Assembly (NCBI RefSeq): GCF_030246925.1
Contig: NZ_CP126740.1
Location: forward strand, 2,914,001-2,978,000
Length of the DNA stretch: 64,000 nt
Origin: Microbacterium sp. zg-Y625
GTDB lineage: Bacteria; Actinomycetota; Actinomycetes; Actinomycetales; Microbacteriaceae
Direction of reading: 5' to 3'
Under the pieces are notes generated by a model. The model was not told the DNA's origin, made no database searches, and was given only the letters and a program-made list of their open reading frames with translations. Shown here in pieces: positions 17,052 to 25,660 of this stretch (position 1 is the first letter of the stretch; every line of letters starts with the position of its first letter). The position numbers and the translations under genes were made by a program.

Positions 17052-18587
17052 TCATCTCTCCAATACGAGGTCGAGGGTGTCGCTGGTGACGCCCTCCTTC
17101 TTGAGTTCGTTCTTCTGCACCTTCATGGTGGGAGTGCGTGGCATATCGGCGACGACGCGCACGAAGCGAGGGACCGCATAACGCGGCAGGTTCCCTGCGA
17201 TGTCGGCGATGATGCGGCGTGGGTCGTGTTCGGCCGAGTCGAGCAGCAGAGCGGCCATGACCTCCTCGTCGCCGTCGACGGGAACGCCGTACACGGCTGC
17301 CTCCACGACGCGCGCGTCCGAGACGAGCACGCTTTCGACCTCCCACGCCGAGATGTTCTCCCCGCGCCGGCGCAGGGAGTCCTTGGCTCTCTCCGCGAAG
17401 AACAGGTCACCTTCTGCCGTGAGATAGCCGCGGTCCCCCGTGTCGAACCAGAGGTCGCGCGTGGCGGCGACGGTGGCGCTATCGTTTCCGTGGTAGCCGC
17501 GGGTGAAGACGTCGGGAATGCGCGGCCGCAATTGGATGCCGCCCGCCTCGCCGACTTCCGCGGCACCGCCGTGGTCGGCGAGGATCCGAACCTCGAAGAA
17601 GTCGCTGGCGCGACCGGCCGAACCGGAGGGGCACCCGCTCCCGGGCAGGTTCACGGTCGCCATCGGTGCCTCCGTGAGTCCATAGACTTCCACGAGTTCG
17701 ACGCCGAAGCGCTCACGCAGAACGAGACGGTCACGCTCGGAGGCCCCTGCGCCCCAGCCGACGCGCACCGAGTGTCCGCGTGCGCCGTCAGGGTCCTGCT
17801 CGGCGCCGGCGATGATCATCGTCAGCACCGAACCGAGGTAGTTGAAGGCCGTGATTCCGCGGTCACGGCACAGGCGCCAGAATCCGCTGCTCGTGAAGCG
17901 GCTTTCCAGGTCGATCGCCGCCCCGGCGGCGATCGCCGCCAGCACCCCGGTGTAGCGCGCGTTCTGGTGGTAAAGCGGGAAGAAGTTCAGCAGGCGGTCT
18001 CCTGGGCGGTAACCGCAGACCTCTGCGACGTACTGCGCGAGGAGGATGCACCCACGCTGGCTGTGCACGACACCCTTGGAGGGTCCGGTCGTCCCGGAGG
18101 TGTACAGGATCACCTCTCCGGCGTCGCCGCCGAACACGTCCCGATCCTCCGGGTCCAGGTAGAGCTCCTGGAGACTCGTTCCTCCGGGCGGCACCTGGCC
18201 GTTCACCACGATCGCCAGGGGACGACTCGCCTGTGCGGCCATGCGTTCCACTTCGGCCAGGTGCTGCGCATCGCACACGATGAACGACACCTCACTGTCT
18301 TCGATGAGGTGCAGCAGGAGCGAGCCCCGGTAATTGCAGTTGAAAGGAGCATCCACCGCCCCGAGCATCGACAACGCGAACCACACGTCGACGGCCTGAT
18401 GGGAGGTATCCATGAGAAGTCCGACTCTGCTGCCCGCACCGACGCCGAAGGACGCCAGACCAGCGGCCAGAGAGCGGGAGTCGTGGAGCAGATCGACGTA
18501 AGTGCGGCCCACCCCGTCGACGCGGAGCATCTCCTCGTCCGAGTAGTGATGTGCCTGCGCGTTCAGGAACTGCGCCATCGCCGTCAC
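17052..18587 (-). CDS. AMP-dependent acyl-CoA synthetase
   Basis: 511-residue adenylate-forming ligase, the second in the island. Phosphate loop ILYTSGTTGPSKGVVHS, A5 VYGLTEAPMA, hinge RAKDSLRRRGENIS and TMKVQKNELKKEG at the C-terminus, where the catalytic lysine is expected. GTG 18587 follows GGAGG at 8-nt spacing; an ATG three codons later is the alternative. The length and order match fatty-acid / crotonobetaine-type CoA ligases. It is third in the five-gene minus-strand operon and may act on a different chain length or a pathway intermediate than the ligase at 11949. Confidence 0.85.
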   Translation of the reverse strand: MTAMAQFLNAQAHHYSDEEMLRVDGVGRTYVDLLHDSRSLAAGLASFGVGAGSRVGLLMDTSHQAVDVWFALSMLGAVDAPFNCNYRGSLLLHLIEDSEVSFIVCDAQHLAEVERMAAQASRPLAIVVNGQVPPGGTSLQELYLDPEDRDVFGGDAGEVILYTSGTTGPSKGVVHSQRGCILLAQYVAEVCGYRPGDRLLNFFPLYHQNARYTGVLAAIAAGAAIDLESRFTSSGFWRLCRDRGITAFNYLGSVLTMIIAGAEQDPDGARGHSVRVGWGAGASERDRLVLRERFGVELVEVYGLTEAPMATVNLPGSGCPSGSAGRASDFFEVRILADHGGAAEVGEAGGIQLRPRIPDVFTRGYHGNDSATVAATRDLWFDTGDRGYLTAEGDLFFAERAKDSLRRRGENISAWEVESVLVSDARVVEAAVYGVPVDGDEEVMAALLLDSAEHDPRRIIADIAGNLPRYAVPRFVRVVADMPRTPTMKVQKNELKKEGVTSDTLDLVLER

Positions 18588-18628
18588 GTGTATCGCCTCC
18601 GGGCGTGCGTCGGTGTTGATGGGTGCGG

Positions 18629-19372
18629 CTACTTCGAGCGCGATGAGAACGCCATGAGCCTCGCACGAGCGTCGCTGCCGAGCATCGTCTCGTAAGCGTC
18701 TTCCATGGAGGACAGCGGTCGTGTCTCGTTCAGGATCTTCTTGTACAGCCGGATCGCGTCCGGCGATGCCTTGCCGAGCTCAGCGAGTACCTCTTCCACG
18801 GCATCCTCGAGCCCCCCGGCGGGCACCAGCTTGGTGACCAGGCCGGCACGGAAGGCGTCCTCGGCCGAGAACGTCGTGCCCGAGTAGAGCCAGTAACGCA
18901 GCCACGCCGGCGGCACACGATCGCGCAGCAAGCGCGGCATGTGCCCGTCGACCACCCCGACGCGAGACTCCGGCATCGCGAACTTCGAGCCCTCGGTGGC
19001 GATGACGATGTCGCTGACCAGTGCGAGGGTCAGGCCCCCACCGAGGCACAGCCCGTCGACCGCGGCGATCGTCGGCTTGGGGAGGCTGCGGATCGCTTCG
19101 AACGGCACGCTCTCGTCGTATCCGAACACGTCGATGCCGCCCTCATCCTCCAGCGCGGCGAGCATTTCCTTGAGGTCGCCGCCCACCGCGAACGAGCCCT
19201 GGCTGCCCTCCAGCACGACCGCGCGCACCTCCGGGTCACGATAGGCCCGACGGTACGCATCGCGGATCTGGGCGTACATGCGCTTGGTCAACGCATTCTT
19301 CGCCTCCGGCCGGTCGATGACGATGCGCATCACGCCGTCGGCGGTGCTGCTCGAGACCTTGTCGTCGGTCAC
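18629..19372 (-). CDS. enoyl-CoA hydratase/isomerase family protein
   Basis: 247-residue crotonase-fold protein. Oxyanion-hole segments are FAVGGDLKEML and GLCLGGGLTLAL; VVDGHMPRLL lies where the catalytic glutamate region would be, so hydratase versus isomerase or ring-hydrolase activity is open. GTG 19372 follows GAGGAG. It is second in the LLM-led operon, 42 nt from the ligase. Confidence 0.8.
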   Translation of the reverse strand: MTDDKVSSSTADGVMRIVIDRPEAKNALTKRMYAQIRDAYRRAYRDPEVRAVVLEGSQGSFAVGGDLKEMLAALEDEGGIDVFGYDESVPFEAIRSLPKPTIAAVDGLCLGGGLTLALVSDIVIATEGSKFAMPESRVGVVDGHMPRLLRDRVPPAWLRYWLYSGTTFSAEDAFRAGLVTKLVPAGGLEDAVEEVLAELGKASPDAIRLYKKILNETRPLSSMEDAYETMLGSDARARLMAFSSRSK

Positions 19373-19415
19373 GGGATTCTCCTCTGTCGCAGGTCGGTGA
19401 CGGCGGCGGGCTGAC

Positions 19416-20501
19416 TCACGAGACGGTCAGCTCCACGCTGGCGACGCGCGGCGCCACTTCGCTGTGGAGCAGCTGCAGGCTGTAGTTCCAGGGCGCCGGA
19501 TCGTCGATGAAGTCGTGCCCGAAGATGAGGGTCGTTCCCCAGCCTCCACTGGCATCCATGAGCTCGTTGAGCTTCGCCACGACGGTGTCCGGACTGCCCA
19601 CGATCATGCTGTTGCGGACGAGGTCGATCATGTCGCTCTTGTCGTCCCACAGCGGCTGCACCCCGATGCGCGCGGCGCGGCGCTGCTCGTTCGGGATGAG
19701 GTGCTCACGCCACGCGTGACCGATCGGACCCTCCACGACGAGGCGCTCAGCTTCGGCATCGGTGTCGGCCACGAAGATCTCCCGACCGACGTGATGCGAC
19801 GCGCGACTGAGCGTCGACTCGTCGATCCCCCCCTCGCGCGCCCCCTGCAGGTACGTCTCCCAGTGGTTGCGCACGAGTTCCGGGCTGCCGCCGAAGGACA
19901 GCGGAATGAAGCCCTGGTTGCCCGCGTAGGCGATCGAGGTGGAATTCGGGCTGGCCCCCGCCATCGCGATCGTCATCGTGCCCCCATAGGGGCGCATGTC
20001 GCGCAGGCGGTGCCCACCGTGATCGCCCGCGGGCAGTTGCGAGGTCCAGTACTTCCCTTCGAACTGCACCGGGCCGCCGGCCCAGATCTGTCGCATCAGC
20101 GCGAGCGACTCGATCGACATCTCGAGGTTCTCGGCCTGCGACGTGAACCCGTGGAACTTCGCATCGATGGGGTTGACCCCCGTCGCGACGCCGAGGATGT
20201 AGCGCCCCTCGGTGATGTGGCTCATCCACGACGTCTGCGACGCCAGATGAGCCGGGTGCTGGTAAGGCAGAAGATGGGCGCCAGGCGCCAGGATGATCCG
20301 TTCGGTCTCGCGCGCCGCAGCGGCGAGCACGAGCTCGGGGTTGGGGATCGCCTCCCAGCCGAGGGTGAAATGCTGGCCGACCCAGAACTCCTCGAGGCCG
20401 GCCTGTTCTGCGGCCACCGCCTGGTCGACGGCCCAGTCGAACACCTGGCGGGGCGAACGCTCGGGGCGGGTGAACGGAGTCTGGAAGAGGCCGAACTTCA
20501 C
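19416..20501 (-). CDS. LLM-class flavin-dependent monooxygenase
   Basis: 361-residue bacterial-luciferase-like monooxygenase (TIM barrel using reduced flavin and O2). GTG 20501 has AGAAGG upstream and gives the typical start (V/M)KFGLFQTPF. Conserved stretches: EEFWVGQHF, GAHLLPYQHPA, GRYILGVATGVNP and SPDTVVAKLNELM. The family includes limonene monooxygenase-like enzymes and Baeyer-Villiger diketocamphane monooxygenases. It leads the operon with enoyl-CoA hydratase, ligase, SDR and alpha/beta hydrolase; reduced flavin could come from the reductase at 14203. Substrate (alkene, ketone or acyl-CoA) unknown. Confidence 0.85.
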   Translation of the reverse strand: MKFGLFQTPFTRPERSPRQVFDWAVDQAVAAEQAGLEEFWVGQHFTLGWEAIPNPELVLAAAARETERIILAPGAHLLPYQHPAHLASQTSWMSHITEGRYILGVATGVNPIDAKFHGFTSQAENLEMSIESLALMRQIWAGGPVQFEGKYWTSQLPAGDHGGHRLRDMRPYGGTMTIAMAGASPNSTSIAYAGNQGFIPLSFGGSPELVRNHWETYLQGAREGGIDESTLSRASHHVGREIFVADTDAEAERLVVEGPIGHAWREHLIPNEQRRAARIGVQPLWDDKSDMIDLVRNSMIVGSPDTVVAKLNELMDASGGWGTTLIFGHDFIDDPAPWNYSLQLLHSEVAPRVASVELTVS

Positions 20502-20567
20502 GTGCTGTTCCCTTCTGGAGGCGACACTGCCGTGGCCGGGCATCGACGCCAGGCACAAGAGGAATAC

Positions 20568-20627
20568 TTACATATATTGCGATGATTAACAACTCGATTG
20601 GCTTTTATATGTAATGATTTGGATTCT
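20568..20627. promoter_or_regulatory. AT-rich island motif, site c (double, inverted) between LLM and ACAD operons
   Basis: Two copies point away from each other. Plus strand 20606-20620 reads TATATGTAATGATTT; the minus strand ending at 20576 reads TATATGTAAGTATTCC. TTACATATA (20568-20576) and TATATGTAA (20606-20614) form a perfect 9-bp inverted repeat spaced by 29 bp. One copy therefore faces each of the divergent starts (20501 and 20680). It is the clearest sign that the motif is directional. Confidence 0.6.
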
Positions 20628-20679
20628 ACGGGAGGTGTATCGGCAGCTCCCGCCGCAGAGCAGCGTGAAGGAGTGCCCG

Positions 20680-21873
20680 GTGCCACCCTCCAGGACCATC
20701 GACGAGCTGCGAGCCGACGTGCGGGAATGGTGCCGCACGTCGATCCCCGAAGGCTGGCGGCACACGGAGGCCGATGCCTCACGCGATGACTTCGTCGCAT
20801 TCCAGAACGACTGGCTGCGCCGCCTCGACGAAGCCGGATGGGCCGTGCCGCACTGGCCGACCGAATGGGGGGGCGGGTACAGCCTCGCCGAGCAGAGCGT
20901 CATCTACGAAGAACTCGCTCGCGCCGAAGCACCGCGCCTCGTGCTGCACTTCATCTCCCTGCACCACGCCGCGTCGACGCTGCTGCACGCCGGAACCGAG
21001 GAGCAGCGGGCGCGTCACCTCCCGGCGATCCGAGCGGGCGAGGTGTGGTGTCAGGGTTTCTCCGAGCCCGGGGCGGGTTCGGATCTGGCGGCCCTGGCCA
21101 CCAAGGCCGTCCGGGACGGCGACGACTTCATCGTCAACGGCCAGAAGATCTGGGCGAGCCTGGCGATGTACGCCGACTGGTGCCTGCTGCTCGTACGCAC
21201 CGACCCCGACGCACCCAAACGTCGCGGCATCTCCTACATGCTCATGGACATGCGCTCACCCGGCGTCGAGGTGCGCCCGATCAAGAAGGCGACCGGCGAG
21301 GAGCACTTCTGCGAGATCTTCCTCACGGACGTGCGCATTCCCGCGGCGAACGTGATCGGCCCCGAGAACGACGGCTGGCGGGTCGCGCAATCCACGCTGA
21401 ACGCCGAACGCGGCGCGACCATGGTGGAGTTGAGCGAGCGTCTCAAGGTGGGGTTCTCCTGGTTGTGGGACGAGCTGCACGATCCGACGCGGGATGCGGA
21501 TCTGCTGTCCGGCGACGACGCGTATGTGGCCGATCAGCTCGCCGGCTACGCGACGGAACTCGAGGCGCTACGGCTGCTCGTCGCCCGTGGCCTCGCCGAC
21601 GACATCGCTCCGCACAACGCCGGGGTACTGGCTTCGGTCACCAAGCTCCTCTACAGCGAGCTACTGCAGAACATGACCGGCTTCGGTACGTCTCTCGCAG
21701 GCCTGGACGGTCAGTTGCGCATGCCGCGGGTGGCCAGCGGCGGCTGGGAATCGGGAGTCTGGCTCCTCGATCACATCTCCTCTTGGGAGTGGACGATTCC
21801 GGGCGGGACGAGCGAGATTCAACGGACCATCATCGGGGAGCGCGGCCTCGGCCTGCCCCGGGAACCGAGGTGA
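20680..21873 (+). CDS. acyl-CoA dehydrogenase, catalytic-type subunit
   Basis: 397-residue FAD-dependent acyl-CoA dehydrogenase. GTG 20680 has AAGGAG at 6-nt spacing. Motifs: WPTEWGGGYS, CQGFSEPGAGSDLA, NGQKIWAS, and the IVD-type catalytic glutamate position in STLNAERGATM. The other possible position (EGT in short-chain enzymes) reads IPGGTSEIQR. It is followed 4 nt later by a second, divergent ACAD gene; such adjacent pairs in actinobacteria form alpha2beta2 enzymes for bulky (for example steroid-derived) acyl-CoAs. First gene of the plus-strand unit ACAD-ACAD-MaoC. Confidence 0.88.
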   Translation: MPPSRTIDELRADVREWCRTSIPEGWRHTEADASRDDFVAFQNDWLRRLDEAGWAVPHWPTEWGGGYSLAEQSVIYEELARAEAPRLVLHFISLHHAASTLLHAGTEEQRARHLPAIRAGEVWCQGFSEPGAGSDLAALATKAVRDGDDFIVNGQKIWASLAMYADWCLLLVRTDPDAPKRRGISYMLMDMRSPGVEVRPIKKATGEEHFCEIFLTDVRIPAANVIGPENDGWRVAQSTLNAERGATMVELSERLKVGFSWLWDELHDPTRDADLLSGDDAYVADQLAGYATELEALRLLVARGLADDIAPHNAGVLASVTKLLYSELLQNMTGFGTSLAGLDGQLRMPRVASGGWESGVWLLDHISSWEWTIPGGTSEIQRTIIGERGLGLPREPR

Positions 21874-21877
21874 CGGC

Positions 21878-23005
21878 ATGACCACGATCTTGAGCATCGA
21901 CCCGGAGCTCTCGGCGCTGCGGGAGATGGTGTGGGACCTCCTCGCACAGCGCTCCCCCGCAGCCCACGTCCACCGGATCGTGGACGGCGGGACCGCGCAG
22001 GACCCTGACCTTGACGCCGCGCTGGCCGAACTCGGCATGTTCGGCGTCGACGTCCCGGAGGACCTCGGCGGCGGCGGCGGCACCTTCACACACCTGCGAC
22101 AGGTCGCGGAGGGCTGCGGTTGGGCGGCGGGCACCACTCGGATCCTCGGCACGGCGGCGACGACCGGCGTTCTGGCTGCCTCCGATTCGCCCGCGGCCAG
22201 GGCACTCATCGGGTCCGTCGCCGACGGGTCGGTCGCTGCGACCGTCGCCCTCACCGGCGTCTTCGGGCGGGGCGGGAGTGACGGCTTCGACGCGCGCGAG
22301 GACGGAGGGGACATCGTGCTCGACGGTCGCGCCTCGCACATCATCGACCTTCCCGGCGCAGCCGTGGTCGTGGTACGGGCGACGGACTCGGCCGGGCAGT
22401 CCCTGTTCGCCATCGTCCCCACGGATGTGGCGGGGTCCACCGTCGCGCGGCAAGAGGTGCTCGATCTCACGCGCAGTATCGGCCGATTGGAGCTGTCCGC
22501 GGTGAGAATCGGGGCGGATGCGGTGATCGCCCGCGGCGACGCCGCAGATGCTGCCGCGGAGGCCGTCGCACAGCGGATGTCGCTCCTCGTGGCTGCGGAT
22601 TCGCTGGGCATCGCGACCCGCGTGCTCGAACTCACGACCGCCTATGCGACCCAACGCGAGCAGTTCGATCGCGCGATCGGCTCATTCCAGGCCGTCAAGC
22701 ATCAGGCGGCCGACATGCTCGTGCGCACAGAGATGGCGCGGGCCCTCGTGGATGAGGCGTCCACGGCGGTGGACGAAAGCCGGCCGGACGCCGCACAGCT
22801 GACTTCCATGGCGAAGGATCTCGCATGCTCCGCCGCGACGTGGGTGGCGGGGCGCGGGATGCAGCTGCACGGCGGCATCGGCTACACGTGGGAGCACGAG
22901 ATGCACATCTACTTCAAGCGCGCCCAGCTCGCGGAGCAGCTCTTCGGCGATCGGCGCTGGCACCGCCGTCGCATCACCGACGCGCTGCGCGCTGGGCGCC
23001 GCTGA
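21878..23005 (+). CDS. acyl-CoA dehydrogenase-like protein, probable non-catalytic partner subunit
   Basis: 375-residue ACAD-fold protein, more diverged. The N-terminal half lacks the clear FAD/substrate motif EPGAGSD. The IVD-type Glu position falls in VAQRMSLLVAAD (no Glu) and the short-chain EGT motif is absent; the C-terminal LHGGIGYTWEHEMHIYFKR is well kept. That pattern matches the partner subunit of heteromeric ACADs. ATG 21878 lies 4 nt after the previous stop, which supports a 1:1 complex with 20680-21873. Subunit role is inferred. Confidence 0.82.
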   Translation: MTTILSIDPELSALREMVWDLLAQRSPAAHVHRIVDGGTAQDPDLDAALAELGMFGVDVPEDLGGGGGTFTHLRQVAEGCGWAAGTTRILGTAATTGVLAASDSPAARALIGSVADGSVAATVALTGVFGRGGSDGFDAREDGGDIVLDGRASHIIDLPGAAVVVVRATDSAGQSLFAIVPTDVAGSTVARQEVLDLTRSIGRLELSAVRIGADAVIARGDAADAAAEAVAQRMSLLVAADSLGIATRVLELTTAYATQREQFDRAIGSFQAVKHQAADMLVRTEMARALVDEASTAVDESRPDAAQLTSMAKDLACSAATWVAGRGMQLHGGIGYTWEHEMHIYFKRAQLAEQLFGDRRWHRRRITDALRAGRR

Positions 23006-23037
23006 CCTCACCATCGGCCTGCCAACGGAGGAATGAC

Positions 23038-23526
23038 ATGGATGTCACGTACGACCAGCTGCAGGGGATGAAGGGGGCCGTCCTGGGCCCGTCGGAATAT
23101 CGCACGATCACCCAGGACGACATCCAGGCGTTCGCCGATCTCACCGACGATCACTACTGGCTGCATGTGGACACCGAGAAATCGGCAGACGGACCGTTCG
23201 GAACGACGATCGCGCACGGCTACCTGACCCTGGCGATGATCAGCGCCCTGTGGCCGGGTCTTCTGTGGGTCACCGACGCGCCACTCATGGTCAACTACGG
23301 CTTCGAACGGGTGCGGTTCACTGCTCCCGTACTCAGCGGCAGCGGCATCCGGATGCAGGCCAAGATCGCCGATGTACTCACGACCGCCCGCGGCTGCCGC
23401 CTGCAGATCGACATGACCATCGAGCGGAAGAACGAGGAGCGGCCGGCGATCGTCGCGACCTGCTTGTTCGACCTGTCGCGTCCCGACGGCTCCGCAGGCC
23501 ACAGCGCACCCCACCCTGCCGACTGA
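23038..23526 (+). CDS. MaoC-type (R)-enoyl-CoA hydratase
   Basis: 162-residue hotdog hydratase. The hydratase motif is intact: FADLTDDHYWLHVD then FGTTIAHGYLTLAM, with Asp and His in the family positions. GGAGGA precedes ATG 23038. It should hydrate the 2-enoyl-CoA made by the ACAD pair directly upstream in the same transcript. Confidence 0.88.
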   Translation: MDVTYDQLQGMKGAVLGPSEYRTITQDDIQAFADLTDDHYWLHVDTEKSADGPFGTTIAHGYLTLAMISALWPGLLWVTDAPLMVNYGFERVRFTAPVLSGSGIRMQAKIADVLTTARGCRLQIDMTIERKNEERPAIVATCLFDLSRPDGSAGHSAPHPAD

Positions 23527-23548
23527 CTGGCCCCGCCGCGAGGACGAG

Positions 23549-24640
23549 TCAGCCGCGGTAGGAGTGCAGACTCCGGTGCGGGACGCTCACCGCAACGGGC
23601 GCGCCCGGCTGCAGAGTGCGGATCCATGCCTCCGAGGCACCCGTGCCGGTGCGGGCGTGCAGTCGCGATGCGTCGCCGAGCGTCAGGGTCACGTCCACGT
23701 GCCGCCCACCGTACTCCGCGGTCACAAGCGTTGCGTCCAAGAGGAGCGCGTCGTCGGCAGCACCCGGTTTGGCCGGATGCAGGGTGAGATCGTCGGGCCG
23801 GATGAGCGACACCGCACGGTCGCCGTCCACGCCGAGGACGGGTGCCGGCACCCGCAGCCCGGCGGGCCCGGCCCACGTGCCGTCGGAGCGCGTCCACTCG
23901 AGACGGTTGGACATACCGACGAACCCGGCGACGTACTCGGTCGCCGGTGCGAGGAACAGCGCCTCCGGGGTGTCGAGCTGCTCGATCCGGCCGTCCTTCA
24001 TGATCGCGACGCGGTCGCCCAGAGCTAGCGCCTCCTCCTGGTCATGCGTCACCAGCACCGCCGTGAACCGCAGCTGCTGATGCAGCTCGCGGATCTCGGT
24101 GCGCACCTGGTCGCGCAGTTTCGCGTCCAAGTTGCTGAGCGGCTCATCCAGCAGGACGACCGACGGCTGGGAGACCAGCCCACGCGCCAGGGCGATCCGC
24201 TGCTGCTGGCCGCCGCTCAACTGCGCGGGGTAGCGATCCAGCAGGTTGCCGCAGTGGACCATGTCAGCGGCACGCTCGACCCAGCCCTCGGCGATCGCCT
24301 TCTTCATACGGCGCACCTTGAGGGGGTAGGCGATGTTCTGCCGCACGGTCATATGCGGCCACAAGGCGTACGACTGGAAGACCATGCCGATGTTGCGCTT
24401 GTTGATGGGCACATTCACCCGCGTTCCATCGTCGAAGACGGGGGTCCCATCGAACCGGATGCTTCCCTCACTGGGGGTCTCCAGCCCCGCAAGGCACCGC
24501 AGAGTCGTCGTCTTGCCGCAGCCGCTGGGCCCCAGCAGCACAAGGATCTCGCCCTGCTCGACCTCCAGATCGAGCCCGTCGACGACCGTGGTGCTGCCGA
24601 ACCCCTTCGTGAGGTTCGAGACGGTGATACCCGCTACCAT
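23549..24640 (-). CDS. ABC transporter ATPase (PotA/FbpC type)
   Basis: 363-residue ATP-binding subunit. Walker A GPSGCGKTT (about 37-45), Q-loop VFQSYALWPHMTV, signature LSGGQQQRIALARG, Walker B VVLLDEPLSNLD, switch His in LVTHDQEEALAL, then a C-terminal TOBE-like domain. The core resembles ATPases for Fe3+, spermidine and 2-aminoethylphosphonate importers. ATG 24640 overlaps the stop of the upstream hydrolase by 7 nt. Its permease and binding protein are on the opposite strand across promoter d. Cargo in this setting is probably organic, but this is inferred from location only. Confidence 0.88.
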   Translation of the reverse strand: MVAGITVSNLTKGFGSTTVVDGLDLEVEQGEILVLLGPSGCGKTTTLRCLAGLETPSEGSIRFDGTPVFDDGTRVNVPINKRNIGMVFQSYALWPHMTVRQNIAYPLKVRRMKKAIAEGWVERAADMVHCGNLLDRYPAQLSGGQQQRIALARGLVSQPSVVLLDEPLSNLDAKLRDQVRTEIRELHQQLRFTAVLVTHDQEEALALGDRVAIMKDGRIEQLDTPEALFLAPATEYVAGFVGMSNRLEWTRSDGTWAGPAGLRVPAPVLGVDGDRAVSLIRPDDLTLHPAKPGAADDALLLDATLVTAEYGGRHVDVTLTLGDASRLHARTGTGASEAWIRTLQPGAPVAVSVPHRSLHSYRG

Positions 24641-25464
24641 CGCTCCGCGCTCCGTTCCGTCAGTCCAAGCGCCGCGTGTCGCAGCGTCCATCCGAGTTGC
24701 ACCGAGGCGAAGAGGTCCGCAGACTCCGCGTAATAAGCGTGACCGCCTCCCTCGACGACGAGCAGTTCGGCACCGGCGATGCCGCGGTACAGATCGCGGG
24801 CGTTGTCGGGTGTCGTGAGGATGTCCTCGGTCCCCACCGTCACGAGGGTCGGCGCGGTGATCTTGGCGAGTTCTTCGTCGGTCATCCACTGTTCGGTCGC
24901 GACCCGCAAGTGCGCCGCGTACTCCTCGGCGTTGATCTTGTCTATCTCGGTGGCGCCGACCGGGAGTGTCTGCGAGATGTGCGTCGGGCTGAAGGCAGTG
25001 ATCTCCACGAAGGGGCGGAGCAGTTCTCCGGCATGGCCGGTGTCGACGATCTTCTGCCGGAAGTCGAGGATGGCGCGGAGCCTGGGGTCCGGCCGCGCCG
25101 CGGTGGAGTGCAGAGCAAGGCTGCGGACCAGATGCGGATGCCGCGACGCGACTCGCATCGCGATGGCCCCACCCATCGAGACGCCGCACACGTGGACGGG
25201 CCCGATGCCGAGGGCATCGATCAGCTCTGCGGCGTCGTCGGCGAGGTCCTCCATGGTGGTCTCGGGTCCGACATCGGACGCCGCGCCCACGCCACGGTTG
25301 TCGAACGAGATGCACTCAAGATGCGGGGCTAGGCGTTCCATGGCCGGGCCCCACGCCCGGTGGTCGGTGCCCAGGCCTTGAATCATCAGGAGAGCCGGGC
25401 CGCTACCCATACGCTTGACGGTGGTCGACAGCGCGGACAGCGCGTGCTTCTCAATCGTGTGCAC
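24634..25464 (-). CDS. alpha/beta hydrolase, paralogue of the 15353 gene
   Basis: 276-residue alpha/beta hydrolase with Ser in GVSMGG, Asp in VGTEDI and His in GGGHAYYAES. GTG 25464 follows AAGGAG. It shares long similar stretches with the hydrolase at 15353-16198 (PVHVCGVSMGG, then an IAMR segment, and DNRGVGAASDV), so one arose by duplication or both were recruited from one family. It is co-transcribed with the ABC ATPase. The two may handle successive lactone, ester or diketone intermediates. Confidence 0.82.
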   Translation of the reverse strand: MHTIEKHALSALSTTVKRMGSGPALLMIQGLGTDHRAWGPAMERLAPHLECISFDNRGVGAASDVGPETTMEDLADDAAELIDALGIGPVHVCGVSMGGAIAMRVASRHPHLVRSLALHSTAARPDPRLRAILDFRQKIVDTGHAGELLRPFVEITAFSPTHISQTLPVGATEIDKINAEEYAAHLRVATEQWMTDEELAKITAPTLVTVGTEDILTTPDNARDLYRGIAGAELLVVEGGGHAYYAESADLFASVQLGWTLRHAALGLTERSAERW

Positions 25465-25524
25465 TGATCTCCTTCGATCGATGGGACGGAACCGTCTCAA
25501 CAGCGAGTGTACGACGAACCGTGG

Positions 25525-25613
25525 ATATTTATAATGATTACATCTAATCGCTGAGATAGTGGTCGCATGTGGATCATCCGCTGTACGTTAAAGATGTAAA
25601 GATTAATAGTTAG
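25525..25613. promoter_or_regulatory. AT-rich island motif, site d (two copies), hydrolase/ABC divergent promoter
   Basis: Copy 1 (25525-25545) reads ATTTATAATGATTACATCT and contains TATAAT at 25530-25535. Copy 2 (25593-25613) reads GATGTAAAGATTAATAGTTA; its 17-base core GTAAAGATTAATAGTTA is identical to site f on the other strand, 5.4 kb away. TTAAAGATG just before copy 2 is a partial third copy. It lies between the hydrolase (25464) and permease (25661) starts. Confidence 0.62.
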
Positions 25614-25660
25614 CGCGCCGTCGGGGCGCGCGTCGCAACGACGCGATTCAGGAGGAGCAC

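Noticed and set aside
16620..18695. Plus-strand ORF of 691 codons
   Set aside because: Antisense to the SDR and acyl-CoA ligase genes, both of which have full motif sets.
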